Source: an uncultured Roseateles sp. (GTDB taxonomy: Bacteria > Pseudomonadota > Gammaproteobacteria > Burkholderiales > Burkholderiaceae_C). Taken from it: 64,000 bases of DNA. A program made the position numbers and the translations under genes. The DNA is taken from positions 4,526,001-4,590,000 of the forward strand of contig NZ_OY729424.1 of NCBI RefSeq assembly GCF_963422335.1, given 5' to 3'. The notes beneath the pieces were generated by a model. The model was not told the DNA's origin. It did no database searches and saw only the letters and a list, made by a program, of their open reading frames with translations. This document shows positions 43,401 to 50,856 of this stretch, in pieces (within the stretch, counting starts at the first letter, position 1; the number at the start of each line of letters is the position of its first letter).

Positions 43401-46216
43401 TGGTCTGGAACGAGGAGCGCGACATCTACCGCCAGCAGCTGCACGAGCAGATCCTGGGCCTGGTGTCGGCCGGCGTGGAGGCCCATGTGATCGACCGCCC
43501 CGGCGGCATCTTCGTGCGCCATGCCGAGCAGATCTCTTACGAGGACCGGGTGCTGCTGCAGTCGGTGGCGCGGGCCGTGTTCAGCGACCAGCGCGGCAGC
43601 CTGGCCGAGCAAATGCATCGCGGCCCGCGCATGGAGCGGCGCGGCGGCAATGCCTCGGCGGCGGCACGCGCAGGCCTTGAGCGCCGCCAGCAGCCGCTGG
43701 TGCCCAGCCGCAGCTACCGGCCACAGCCGGCTCCGCGGCCGGCCACACGCGGCGACGAGCTGACCCTGTTCAACGGCCTGGGCGGCTTCAGCGCCGATGG
43801 CCGCGAGTACGTGATCGCCCCGGCCCCGGGCCAGACCACACCGGCGCCCTGGTCGAATGTGCTCGCCAACCCGACGTTCGGCAGCGTCATCTCCGAGGCC
43901 GGTGCGGCCTACACCTGGTTCGAGAATGCCCATGAGTTCCGGCTCACGCCCTGGCACAACGACCCGGTCACCGATGCCTGCGGCGAGGCCTTCTATCTGC
44001 GCGACGAGGACACCGGCCATGTCTGGTCACCAAGCCGCGCCGATCTCGGCGACGCCGGGCCGCACAGCACGCCTTGCACCACCCGACACGGCTTCGGCTG
44101 CAGCCGCTTCGAGCGGACGGTGGACGGCATTGCCAGCGAGCTGGAGGTGTTCGTGGCGGTGGACGCTGCCGTCAAGTTCAGCGTGTTGCGCCTCACCAAC
44201 CGCTCGGACCGGCCGCGCCGCCTCTCGGCCACCGGCTATGTGGAATGGGTGCTGGGCGCCGTGCGCGAGGCCACCGCGCCGCATCTGGTCACCTCGATGT
44301 CGGCCGAGGCCGGCCCCTTGATGGTGCGCAACCCCTACAGCAACGACTGCCCCGAGTGGGTGGCCTTCTTCGACGTCGATGCCCAGCACCATCGCGCCGG
44401 CAGCATGACCTGCGACCGCGCCGAGTTCATCGGCCGCAATGGCAGCCTGGCGGATCCGCTGGCACTGCGCAGCCAGCGCCTGCTGGGCCGCGTCGGCGCG
44501 GCGCTGGACCCCTGCGCCGCGATCCAGGCGCCGCTGGACCTGGACGCGGGCGAAACGCGCGAGATCGTGTTCCGCCTCGGCGCCGCGCGCAATGCCGGCG
44601 AGGCCCAGCAGGTGGTGCAGCGCATGCGCCTGCCCGGCGCGGCGGCCACCGCCCTGCAGGCCGTGCAACGCCACTGGGACGAGGCCCTTGGCGCCGTCCA
44701 GGTGCACACGCCCGATGCGGCGCTGAACCCGCTGGCCAACGGTTGGCTGGTCTATCAGACCCTGGCCTGCCGGATGTGGGCGCGCAGCGGCTACTACCAG
44801 TCGGGCGGGGCCTATGGCTTCAGGGACCAGCTGCAGGATGCGATGGCCCTGGTCCACACCCGGCCGGATTTGCTGCGCGAGCAGCTGCTGCTGTGCGCGG
44901 CGCATCAGTTCGTCGAGGGCGATGTGCAGCACTGGTGGCACCCGCCGGCGGGCCGCGGCGTGCGCACCCATATCTCGGACGACTATCTGTGGCTGCCGCT
45001 GGGTCTGAGCCGCTACATCGACTGCACCGGCGACCGCAGCATCCTGGACGAGTCCGTGCCCTTCCTGGACGGACGGGCGGTGGCGCCGCAGGACGAATCC
45101 AACTTCGAGCTGCCGATGCGCTCCAGCGAGTCGGGCACGCTGTACCAGCATGCCAGGCGTGCGCTGCTGCATGGCCTGCGCATGGGCGCGCACGGCCTGC
45201 CGCTGATGGATGGCGGCGACTGGAACGACGGCATGAACCGCGTCGGCCACGAGGGCCGGGGCGAGAGCGTCTGGCTGGGCTTCTTCCTCTGCGAGGTGCT
45301 GCGCCAGTTCGCGCCGCTGGCACGCAGCCTGGACGACGACGCGCTGGCGCTGCGCTGCGAGGCCGAGCGCAAGACGCTGGCCCGGCAGCTGGAGCAGCAC
45401 GGCTGGGACGGGGCCTGGTACCGCCGCGCCTTTTTCGACAACGGTGCGCCGCTGGGCTCCAGCGAGAGCCCGGAGTGCCAGATCGACTCGATCGCCCAGA
45501 GCTGGGCGGTACTGTCCGGCGTGGCCCCGCCGGTCCGCGCCCGCAAGGCCATGGACGCGCTGGCCGTACGCCTGGTCAGCCCCGTGCAGGGCCTGGTCAA
45601 GCTGCTCGACCCGCCGTTCAATGGCGCCGGTCCCGACCCCGGCTATATCCGCGGCTATGTGCCCGGCGTGCGCGAGAACGGTGGCCAGTACACCCACGGC
45701 GCGATCTGGGCGGCGATGGCCTTTGCCGAGCTCGGCGATGTGCAGCGCGCCTGGCAGCTGCTGGACATCATCAACCCGCTCAACCACGGCCGCACGCCCG
45801 CCGAGCTGAACGTCTACAAGGTCGAGCCCTATGTAATGGCGGCCGATGTCTACAGCGTCGCGCCGCACGTCGGCCGCGGCGGCTGGAGCTGGTACACCGG
45901 CTCGGCCGGCTGGATGTACCGGCTGATCATCGAGCAGCTGCTGGGCATACACCTGGAGCACCGCGACGGCCAGGACTGGCTGCGGCTCGCGCCGCGCCTG
46001 CCCGCCCGCTGGCCCGGCTTCAAGTTCAGCTACCGCTACCGGACCAGCCACTACCAGGTGATGGTGGAGCAGCTGGCCGCCGGCTCGGCCGGGGCCCTGG
46101 TACTGGACGGCGTGACACAGCCCGGCGACCCGACCCTGCTGCAGCTGCAGGACGATGGTCAGACGCACGGCGTGCAACTGCAGATGGCGGCCATCCCTCA
46201 GCGGGACAGTGCCTGA
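37433..46216 (+). CDS. ndvB: Cyclic beta-1,2-glucan synthase
   Basis: Inner-membrane enzyme of 2927 residues making periplasmic cyclic beta-1,2-glucans used in osmotic adaptation and host interaction. Membrane helices are encoded near 38730-38920, 39990-40110 and 40370-40500. Between them is the GT84 glucosyltransferase, with a TLDTDTQLP acceptor-type motif and HRWIRGDW. The C-terminal half holds two GH94-associated beta-sandwich regions (near 42230 and 43760) and the GH94 phosphorylase-like domain with the catalytic Asp in MDGGDWNDGMNRVG, which sets ring size. The ATG at 37433 has GGAGG 8 bases upstream. It stands alone, convergent with rpoN. Length is a little over the usual roughly 2800. 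Confidence 0.95.
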   Translation: MAVGNLAARVWHQATAGPWRQWGRLSLGRLDLGREEAPLREALFSADQMAAHGVALARQHVLDPQHRPDRLLARLSDNEALLTGVGKLLSEAVAAELPITPAAEWLLDNLYLIEEEIRTARRHLPKGYSRELPRLAARNGDLESLGRPRVYELALQAIAHADGSLSRGTLSRFVAAYQSVQPLTLGELWAFPIMLRLALIENLRRVGVSVTLGRQDRDAADGWAQSMLEALELRSSDLILVIADMARAAPTLSSAFVAAFARRLQGQGAQLALPLTWVEQRLADQGQSIEQMVHLQSQSQAASQVSVANSVGSLRLLGAINWPEFVENLSHVEQTLRGDPSAVYEQMDFITRDAYRLAVERLARRSGRTELEVASHAVELAELAQQRLSDAQGLERQGHVGHYLLGHGRSALEQLLGLRVSRWRAQHPGWAMPLGAYVGAGLLGALLLAAGPFLKVALGGAPPPPWALAGLGLLLLLATWQLSLAILNWIVTLVVQPQVMPRMDYALGLPASARTLVVVPTMLSSPAGIESLLEGLELRFLANRDAQLQFALLTDLADAREEHRPEDAGLIALASAGISALNLRYAGSGGSAPFLLLHRPRRWNSRQAHWMGRERKRGKLADLNALLRGRAGVGPDEAFSHLIGDRNALATVRYVITLDTDTQLPRGSALQLAASMAHPLNRPRFGSGKQARRVIEGHAILQPRVGLSLPSTGRSGYARLHGGEPGIDPYTRAVSDVYQDLFDEGSFIGKGIYDVDAFEYALGEQLPDNRILSHDLLEGCYARAGLLSDVQLMEEAPVRYGADVARRHRWIRGDWQLLGWLRQRLYLLPDKPLNPLSALSRWKLFDNLRRSLSPAVLTSLLLVGWLALPEPAMWTVRVLLIIGLVPLTAQLLDLLKRPLNLTGLNARHVGVQPFGHQLLQLLQTLACLPHEAGYSLHAIAVTLWRSLVSRRNLLEWTASADVRQGAPAGSLLALGQAAARMWLGPLIAGLAGAALLQLRPEALPLAAPVLLLWLASPLLVWWLDRPLRARRPALSQAQQRYLRTMARRTWAFFDTCVGAEDNHLPPDNLQEHPVPRIAHRTSPTNIGFALLANLTAHDLGYITLSQMLARIAATLDTLERLERHRGHFLNWYDTQTLEPLRPRYVSTVDSGNLTAQLLTLRGGLLTMADESLLTPTWCAGLADTYALLREALLESGSTVPLEAFEQLLQRWCDAPIATLIGLRSALESLHAASIELLAAVALQALTGEAKRWAQRLTLQCLAALDELADLLPDGAALLEHSHLAGDASLRELAGRADASEAARACLIRLEALAARAGALCEMEQGFLYDSFRHQLVIGYNVDEHSADTGYYDLLASEARLGVFAAIALGQLPQEAWFALGRQLSTVNGEPVLMSWSGSMFEYLMPMLLMPSDAHTLLDQSCMAAVGRQIEYGHERGVPWGISESGYNATDAALNYQYRAFGVPGLGLKRGLAEDLVVAPYASLMALLLEPVAACENLQRLEALGATGSFGFHEALDFTPLRLPRGQSHAVVRSYMAHHQGMGLLAMAQVLRGPRMQQFFEADPRLLATLPLLHERVPKGVVRHAAAAERAALRSPSSGSEVPVRCFTDPDTPAPEVHLLSNGSYHVMVTQAGGGYSRHKDMAVTRWREDSTCDASGSFCYLRDVDSGALWSTAHQPTRTTGSHYQAIFSEGRAEFRRRDHGIETHTEIAVSPEDAIELKRVHIKNTSRSTRQIEITSYAEVVLASAASDVQHPAFSKLFVQTEILPEAGALLCNRRPRASNDASPWMLQLLAVHGMRGSKGGTVSHETDRSRFIGRGGSLQAPLALRQRGPLSNTAGSVLDPVAASRCVVTLAPDQSIIVDIVIGVADSRDGCLALVEKYRDRRLAERVFELAWTHSQVVQRQLNCSEAEVQLFARLASAVIFNQATLRADPAIIKQNRRGQSGLWGYTISGDLPIVLVQIGDIAHLELVRQLVQAHAWWRLKGLAVDLVVWNEERDIYRQQLHEQILGLVSAGVEAHVIDRPGGIFVRHAEQISYEDRVLLQSVARAVFSDQRGSLAEQMHRGPRMERRGGNASAAARAGLERRQQPLVPSRSYRPQPAPRPATRGDELTLFNGLGGFSADGREYVIAPAPGQTTPAPWSNVLANPTFGSVISEAGAAYTWFENAHEFRLTPWHNDPVTDACGEAFYLRDEDTGHVWSPSRADLGDAGPHSTPCTTRHGFGCSRFERTVDGIASELEVFVAVDAAVKFSVLRLTNRSDRPRRLSATGYVEWVLGAVREATAPHLVTSMSAEAGPLMVRNPYSNDCPEWVAFFDVDAQHHRAGSMTCDRAEFIGRNGSLADPLALRSQRLLGRVGAALDPCAAIQAPLDLDAGETREIVFRLGAARNAGEAQQVVQRMRLPGAAATALQAVQRHWDEALGAVQVHTPDAALNPLANGWLVYQTLACRMWARSGYYQSGGAYGFRDQLQDAMALVHTRPDLLREQLLLCAAHQFVEGDVQHWWHPPAGRGVRTHISDDYLWLPLGLSRYIDCTGDRSILDESVPFLDGRAVAPQDESNFELPMRSSESGTLYQHARRALLHGLRMGAHGLPLMDGGDWNDGMNRVGHEGRGESVWLGFFLCEVLRQFAPLARSLDDDALALRCEAERKTLARQLEQHGWDGAWYRRAFFDNGAPLGSSESPECQIDSIAQSWAVLSGVAPPVRARKAMDALAVRLVSPVQGLVKLLDPPFNGAGPDPGYIRGYVPGVRENGGQYTHGAIWAAMAFAELGDVQRAWQLLDIINPLNHGRTPAELNVYKVEPYVMAADVYSVAPHVGRGGWSWYTGSAGWMYRLIIEQLLGIHLEHRDGQDWLRLAPRLPARWPGFKFSYRYRTSHYQVMVEQLAAGSAGALVLDGVTQPGDPTLLQLQDDGQTHGVQLQMAAIPQRDSA

Positions 46217-46219
46217 AGA

Positions 46220-46251
46220 CCGGCGGCGCCCGCCGCCGGCCTTCAGGCCGG
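46220..46251. terminator. GC-rich hairpins between convergent ndvB and rpoN
   Basis: CCGGCGGCG/CGCCGCCGG (46220-46228 and 46231-46239) and CCGGCC-TTCA-GGCCGG (46236-46251) are overlapping perfect hairpins in the 26-bp gap and the rpoN stop. There is no T tract, so they may act as weak bidirectional terminators. Confidence 0.4.
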
Positions 46252-47634
46252 CCGGCCCTGGCGCCCCACCGCCGCGATATGCAGCAGCTGCCGGTACTTG
46301 GTGACGGTGCGCCGCGCCACCACCAGGCCCTGGCGGGCCAGCTGGCGGGTGATGGCGGCATCGGACAGCGGGGCGCCGGGCTTCTCAGCGCTGATGATGT
46401 CCTGCACCAGGCCTCGCAGGGCCGTGCCCGAGCAGCGGTTGCCGCTGGCCATGGTCATGGCGCGGGAGAAGAAGTACTTCAGCTCGAACACACCCAGCGG
46501 CGTGGCAATGTATTTGTTGTTGGTGACACGCGACACGGTGGACTCGTGCAGGCCCAGCTCCTCGGCAATCTCGCGCAGGCCCATCGGCTTCATGGCCATC
46601 ACGCCGTAGTCCAGAAAGCGTTGCTGGCGGCGCACGATGGCTTCGCCGACGCTGAGGATGGTCGAGAAACGCTGGGCGACATTCTTCAAGGTCCAGCGCG
46701 CGTCCTGCAGATGGCTGGCCATGGCCTGGTCCTGAGCGCCGCGGTGGCGCTGGAACAGCTCGGCATAGCCCTGGTTCAGGCGCAGCCGCGGCACCACCGA
46801 GGGATTGAGCTGCACCGTCCAGCTGCCGCGCAGCTTGCGTGCGATCAGGTCCGGCACCAGGTAGTGGATCTGCTGGTGGCCGTGGCCAGCCCCCGGGCGT
46901 GGGTCGAGGCGGCGTATCAAGCCGCAGACGGCCTCGATCTCGGCCGGGCCGCAGCCCAGGCTGCGGGCCATGCCCGTCACGTCACGGGCGGCCAGGGCCG
47001 GCAGCTGCTCGCTCACGATGCGGCGCGCCAGCTCGCGCTGAGCCGCGTCGGCCAGGGTTGGCAACTGCAGCAGCAGGCACTCCTGCAGGCTGCGCGCGGC
47101 CACGCCCGCCGGGTCCAGCGACTGCACGCGGCGCAGCGCGATCTGCAGCTCGTCGCGCCGGGCTGGCGGCGAAAGCGCCGTGACGGCCACCAGCTCATCG
47201 AGCTCGCAGCGCAGATAGCCGTCGTCATCGAGCGAATCGATGATGGCACTGGCCAGCAGACCATCGCGCTGCGGCAGCGACAGCACGCCCAGCTGGCCAT
47301 GCAGATGCTGGGCCAGCGAGCCGGGCATGGCGATCAGGTCGAGTGCACTGACGTCGCCCCGTTCGCCGCCCTCGCCCGAGCGGCCGGAGGCCACGCCCTC
47401 GGCTTGCCAGAGGTCGCGCTCGTCGTCGGCAGCCTCCTCCGCTTCGGTCAGCCCATCGGCTTCGATGTCCGGATCGCCCTCCTCGCTCTCGAGAAAGGGG
47501 TTGCTGTCCATCAGCTGGTTCACCTCCTGGGTGAACTCCAGCGAGGACAGCTGCAACAGCTTCACCGCATGCTGCAGCCGCGGCGACAGCGTCTGCACCT
47601 GTCTGTGGTCTGCTTGCAGGCCCATGGCGCTCAT
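46243..47634 (-). CDS. rpoN: RNA polymerase sigma-54 factor
   Basis: Sigma-54 of 463 residues that directs polymerase to -24/-12 promoters and needs an enhancer-binding ATPase. Region I begins HRQVQTLSPRLQHAVKLLQLSSLEFTQ, followed by an acidic stretch. Region III has the core-binding and helix-turn-helix segments (LGLHESTVSRVTNNKYI), and the RpoN box ARRTVTKYR lies near the C-terminus. The region I glutamine content is lower than usual. It is not beside lptB or hpf, the classic rpoN neighbours, so it may be a second sigma-54 in this genome. Start at 47634 (MSAMGLQ) or 47625. An NtrC-type activator gene lies 4 kb away. Confidence 0.94.
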   Translation of the reverse strand: MSAMGLQADHRQVQTLSPRLQHAVKLLQLSSLEFTQEVNQLMDSNPFLESEEGDPDIEADGLTEAEEAADDERDLWQAEGVASGRSGEGGERGDVSALDLIAMPGSLAQHLHGQLGVLSLPQRDGLLASAIIDSLDDDGYLRCELDELVAVTALSPPARRDELQIALRRVQSLDPAGVAARSLQECLLLQLPTLADAAQRELARRIVSEQLPALAARDVTGMARSLGCGPAEIEAVCGLIRRLDPRPGAGHGHQQIHYLVPDLIARKLRGSWTVQLNPSVVPRLRLNQGYAELFQRHRGAQDQAMASHLQDARWTLKNVAQRFSTILSVGEAIVRRQQRFLDYGVMAMKPMGLREIAEELGLHESTVSRVTNNKYIATPLGVFELKYFFSRAMTMASGNRCSGTALRGLVQDIISAEKPGAPLSDAAITRQLARQGLVVARRTVTKYRQLLHIAAVGRQGRPA

Positions 47635-47882
47635 CTTGGATCCGTTCTTCGATATCGACCGATACCCAGACGCAAGTGCCGTGCCCGGCCGCAGCCCCCG
47701 GGGCGGTACGAGCCGCAAGGCCGCCACTTACCGATGGAGCGTCCAAGCTTGCGGCAAGACTTGCTGGCAGGCCTGCCAGGCGTCAACGCATCAAGAGATG
47801 TATCGCCAGGTAAGCGGAGTACCCTGCGCCCCATCAACCCAGACCACGGACCCATGCACTCCATCTCCCTGACCGCCCTGCA

Positions 47883-49166
47883 ATGCTGACAGCCTCCCTG
47901 CTGCTGCTCGGTGTGGTGCTGATCGCCATGGGCCTGGCCGAGCATCCGGTGCGACGGCTGCCGCTGTCACCGGCGGTCGTCTACCTGCTGGTCGGCTGGG
48001 GCGTGGGCGCCCTGGTCAAGCCCTGGCACGAGACCCAGGCCCAAACCTATGCGCCGGTGATGGTGGTGATCACCGAGGTGGCGGTGCTGATCTCGCTGTT
48101 TGCCGTGGGCCTGCGCCTGCGCGTGCCGCCGGTGTGGAAAGCCTGGCGCATCGCCGCCCTGCTGGCCACGGTGGGCATGCTGATCACGATCGCGCTGTCG
48201 GCCGCCGCCGCCCACTGGATGCTGGGCCTCACCTGGCCGCTGGCCCTGCTGCTGGGCGCCGTGCTCGCCCCGACCGATCCGGTGCTGGCCTCCGAGGTGC
48301 AGATACGCTCGGAGAATGACCGCGACGCCGTGCGCCTGTCGCTGACCGCCGAGGGCGGGCTGAATGACGGCACCGCCCTGCCGGCGGTGATGCTGGCCCT
48401 GGGTCTGCTGGGGCTGCACAACCTGGGCTCCGACACATGGCCCTGGCTGCCCTGGTTGAGTTGGGCCTGGGCTGACCTGCTGTGGCCCATCATCGGCGGT
48501 GCGCTGCTGGGCTGGGCCTGCGGTCACGGCCTGGGCTGGGCGATACGGATGCGCCTGCGCCGCCAGCACGAGCTGGGCTGGGACGAACTGCTGTATCTGG
48601 GCGCGATCGCGCTCAGCTACGGCCTGGCCCGTGCCACCGCCACCTCGGCCTTTCTGGTCGTGTTCGTTGCCGGCGTGGCACTGTTCCACGAGGGCACCCG
48701 CGCCGCCGCAGCGATGGCCGAGGCCAAGGCCGACAGCACCCATCTGTCACGCCGGCTGCTGGCCTTCGGGCAGCGCTGCGAGCGCCTGGTCGAGGTCAGC
48801 ATGGTGCTGTGCCTGGGCGTGGCCATGCCCTGGGTGGACTGGAGCTGGCCGCAGGTCGGTTTCGCCTTGCTGCTCATCTTCGTCGTCAGGCCCGTCAGCG
48901 TCTACGTCTCGCTGCTGGGCAGCGGACTGCCCGCCACCCAGCGCCGCCTGCTGGCCTGGTTCGGCATACGCGGCGTCGGCTCGCTGTTCTACCTGGCCTT
49001 CGCGCTGGAGCACGGCCTGAAGGGCCAGCAGGCCAGCGTGCTGACCTCCGTCTGCCTGCTCAGCATCGCCGGCTCCATCCTGCTGCACGGCGTCTCGGCG
49101 ACGCCGCTGATGGGGCACTATCAAAAGCACCGCAGCCGACGGGCGGGGAAGATCCCGCTGGGGTGA
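47883..49166 (+). CDS. Na+/H+ antiporter (CPA1 / NhaP type)
   Basis: Integral inner-membrane cation/proton antiporter of 427 residues with about 12 hydrophobic helices. The family motifs LAPTDPVLASEVQ and GGLNDGTALPAVML are present; the Asp of the ND pair carries the ion exchange. An EGTRAAAAMAEAKADS loop precedes the C-terminal helices. Likely role: pH and Na+ (or K+) homeostasis. It is divergent from rpoN. The stop is followed 35 bp later by a long structured repeat that may form its 3' untranslated region. Confidence 0.93.
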   Translation: MLTASLLLLGVVLIAMGLAEHPVRRLPLSPAVVYLLVGWGVGALVKPWHETQAQTYAPVMVVITEVAVLISLFAVGLRLRVPPVWKAWRIAALLATVGMLITIALSAAAAHWMLGLTWPLALLLGAVLAPTDPVLASEVQIRSENDRDAVRLSLTAEGGLNDGTALPAVMLALGLLGLHNLGSDTWPWLPWLSWAWADLLWPIIGGALLGWACGHGLGWAIRMRLRRQHELGWDELLYLGAIALSYGLARATATSAFLVVFVAGVALFHEGTRAAAAMAEAKADSTHLSRRLLAFGQRCERLVEVSMVLCLGVAMPWVDWSWPQVGFALLLIFVVRPVSVYVSLLGSGLPATQRRLLAWFGIRGVGSLFYLAFALEHGLKGQQASVLTSVCLLSIAGSILLHGVSATPLMGHYQKHRSRRAGKIPLG

Positions 49167-49200
49167 CGCGTTGCCCGTCTTTGCGTTTGGCCACGACAAA

Positions 49201-49515
49201 GGGCCGGGATGTCGTCCCGGCAGCCGACTCACTTTCTTTCGCTTCGCCGAAAGAAAGTAAGCAAAGAAAGGGCGACCCGGATGCGACGCCCCTTGGGTAC
49301 AAGGGGTGCCCTCCGGTGCTCACAAGCTGGGGGGCTTTCACGCAAACTCGGCCCCGGGTACAGGGCCTCAGACAGGTGCGTGAAAGTCGCGGCAATACCG
49401 CTCCGACCCCAGCTTGCTCCGCTCCTCAGCGCCGCATACGGGCCAAACCACTCGGCTCGCTGCGCATCGCCTCGGACAGCCGCGTGCTTGCACGCTGGCC
49501 CATCTCGCAGGAGCC
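49201..49515 (+). repeat. Structured intergenic element, copy A
   Basis: This fills most of the 439-bp gap after the antiporter gene. It aligns along its whole length with copy B on the minus strand (by eye roughly three quarters identical; shared blocks include AAGTAAGCAAAGAAA, GGCGACCCGGATGC, CGGGTACAGG, CTCAGACAGGTGCG, CTCCGACCCCAGC). Hairpins read directly: 49204-49209/49215-49220, 49231-49241/49248-49258, 49335-49344/49377-49386 enclosing 49350-49354/49363-49367. All recur in copy B with compensated base changes. It begins 35 bases past an upstream stop codon, in the same orientation as that gene. The element may be a mobile repeat, terminator-like element or structured RNA. Confidence 0.8.
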
Positions 49516-49605
49516 GACCGGGCCTTTGTGGCGGCTCAATCTTTGAGAAAACGCTAGACCGGATGCGGAGAATCTGAAGGCTAATTCGCACCCAGTGAGA
49601 TACAA

Positions 49606-49908
49606 ATGAACGCATACATGAGAGCTCAAGGCGACCTGGAGAGCTTCCTGTGGGACTTGCCTGAAGACCCTTCCCAAACCGACGACCAATTGGCAGTGCA
49701 GCGGCTCACTCGAGACCATGCGATGCGCCTCACCGAACGCTTGCGCCGCAAAGAGTTCAACCCAGCCTACCAGCCAAGCACGAGAGTACTGCCCATGGAG
49801 TTCCAGGATCTGGTGGATCTCACGTTGCGTGACGCTAGGTGGAGCGCCTTCGCTGGGGTGCTTGTCAATGCAGAAGACCTATTGCATTGCCCGCAAGAGA
49901 GCGCGTGA
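49606..49908 (+). CDS. Small unknown protein between inverted repeats
   Basis: Not recognised. The protein has 100 residues (MNAYMRAQGDLESFLWDLP...), acidic at the N-terminus, then helical (VQRLTRDHAMRLTERLRRKEF), with one cysteine near the end. It uses codons rare in its neighbours (AGA, AGG, CGA, GTA, CTA, ACT) and is less GC-rich, which suggests foreign origin. A GTGAGATACAA leader gives a weak ribosome site. It sits exactly between the two inverted elements, 90 bp from A and 24 bp from B. It may be cargo carried with the repeats or a relic. Expression is uncertain. Confidence 0.6.
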   Translation: MNAYMRAQGDLESFLWDLPEDPSQTDDQLAVQRLTRDHAMRLTERLRRKEFNPAYQPSTRVLPMEFQDLVDLTLRDARWSAFAGVLVNAEDLLHCPQESA

Positions 49909-49931
49909 ACTTTGACGTTATGCCTATCGAT

Positions 49932-50236
49932 AGTTGTTTGCCGCGCGCATGCGGGCCGTGGTCGAAGACCGAGCAGTTCGCGACGATGCGAAGCGAGCCG
50001 CGACGGGTTTCCCGTATGCGGCGCCGAGGAGCGCAGCATGCTGGGGTCGGAGCCGTACTCGGCGACATCTGCGCACCTGTCTGAGCCCCTGTACCCGGGG
50101 GCGAGTTTGCGCGATGCCCCAGTTCCCTGCGGTGCTCCGAGGGGCGCTGCATCCGGGTCGCCTTTCTTTGCTTACTTTCTTTGGCGAAGCAAAGAAAGTA
50201 AGGCGGCCGTCGGGACGCAATCCCGACCTCCCGACT
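49932..50236 (-). repeat. Structured intergenic element, copy B
   Basis: Minus-strand relative of copy A that fills most of the 367-bp gap before the gene ending at 50276. Hairpins seen on the minus strand: TCGGGA-TTGCG-TCCCGA, ACTTTCTTTG-CTTCGC-CAAAGAAAGT, GCCCC-CGGGTACA-GGGGC inside an ATCGCGCA/TGCGCAGAT stem, GCCG-AGTA-CGGC, and ACGGG-AAA-CCCGT. It starts about 40 bases past the stop of an upstream minus-strand gene, in that gene's orientation, just as copy A does for the antiporter. Open frames inside it are not credible genes. Confidence 0.8.
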
Positions 50237-50275
50237 TAACTGATAGCCGCCCCCGCTCAGCGCAGGCGCGCGCGC

Positions 50276-50455
50276 TCAGCTCGGCCGAGGCACCGGCAGC
50301 AGATTGCCGCCCTCGCCCTCCCAGGTATGCAGGGCCTCGACCTTGGGTTTCGGCGCGACTTGCAGGCGCTGGCGATGGACGCGGCGGAAGGCCATCAGGC
50401 TGCTGGTGACCAGCGCCGACAGCGCGACGACGAAGACAAGTTTCTCGGGTTTCAT
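50276..50455 (-). CDS. Small membrane-anchored protein
   Basis: Not recognised. A 59-residue protein starting MKPEKLVFVVALSALVTSSLMAF: one hydrophobic N-terminal helix, a basic RRVHRQRLQ stretch, then a short cytoplasmic or periplasmic tail (EALHTWEGEGGNLLPVPRPS). Its ATG at 50455 overlaps the stop of the gene upstream (ATGA) and has GAGGA ahead of it, so it is translationally coupled and the last member of the YqjD/YqjE-type operon. The longer open frame upstream of it is the shadow of the previous gene. Confidence 0.75.
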   Translation of the reverse strand: MKPEKLVFVVALSALVTSSLMAFRRVHRQRLQVAPKPKVEALHTWEGEGGNLLPVPRPS

Positions 50456-50856
50456 GGGGGATCCTCGGTGGGTTTGTTGGAAGTGCGGTGCCGCCGCGAC
50501 CAGAGGCCGGACAGCAGGCTCAGCGCCAGCGCCGGACTGACGTGGCTGCGCAGCAGCTGCGGCAGAGCGGGCCACACAAGCTGCATCAGCAAGGTGCCAA
50601 GGCCGGGGGCGCGGGGTGCTTCGGCGGCCTGAGCCGCCGCAGCCGGAGGTCGGAACCAGCGGCCCAGCAGCAGCGCGCCCGCCAGCGCCAGGGCGCCCTG
50701 GCCCAGTCGGCGCACCAGGCTGTCATTGGCGCGTGTCACCAGCCGCCGGCATTGCCCGCGCACCAGCAGCTCACGCTCGACCAGGCGGGACTCTGCCAGC
50801 AGGATTTGTGCGTCCAGTGCAGCCAGGCCGGTGGCCGGTGCTTCAGTGGTGGTCAT
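50452..50856 (-). CDS. YqjK-position membrane protein
   Basis: Protein of 134 residues with one clear membrane segment (GALALAGALLLGRWF) and a second hydrophobic stretch near the end (ALALSLLSGLW). The N-terminus is helical and Leu/Arg-rich (AESRLVERELLVRGQCRRLVTRANDSLVRRL). It occupies the place of yqjK after yqjE, but I see only general resemblance, so homology is uncertain. The ATG at 50856 lies inside the end of the upstream gene (14-base overlap) and the stop overlaps the downstream start, so the small operon is tightly coupled. Confidence 0.75.
   Translation of the reverse strand: MTTTEAPATGLAALDAQILLAESRLVERELLVRGQCRRLVTRANDSLVRRLGQGALALAGALLLGRWFRPPAAAAQAAEAPRAPGLGTLLMQLVWPALPQLLRSHVSPALALSLLSGLWSRRHRTSNKPTEDPP

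Noticed and set aside
37370..44020. Open frame of 2216 codons on the minus strand across the cyclic glucan synthase gene
   Set aside because: It lies entirely antisense to ndvB, whose domains are unmistakable. High GC removes stop codons from the antisense frame, and the translation is low-complexity Gln/Ala/Gly/His with no known motif.
44074..47889. 1271-codon plus-strand frame over the end of ndvB and all of rpoN
   Set aside because: It is a second frame of ndvB joined to the antisense of rpoN. Its composition is Arg/Ala/Gly-rich and it has no start signal or motif.
49909..49950. GTTATGC near the end of the small ORF, recalling an integron attC box
   Set aside because: No matching partner box or complete attC fold was found on the other side, and no integrase gene is in the window.
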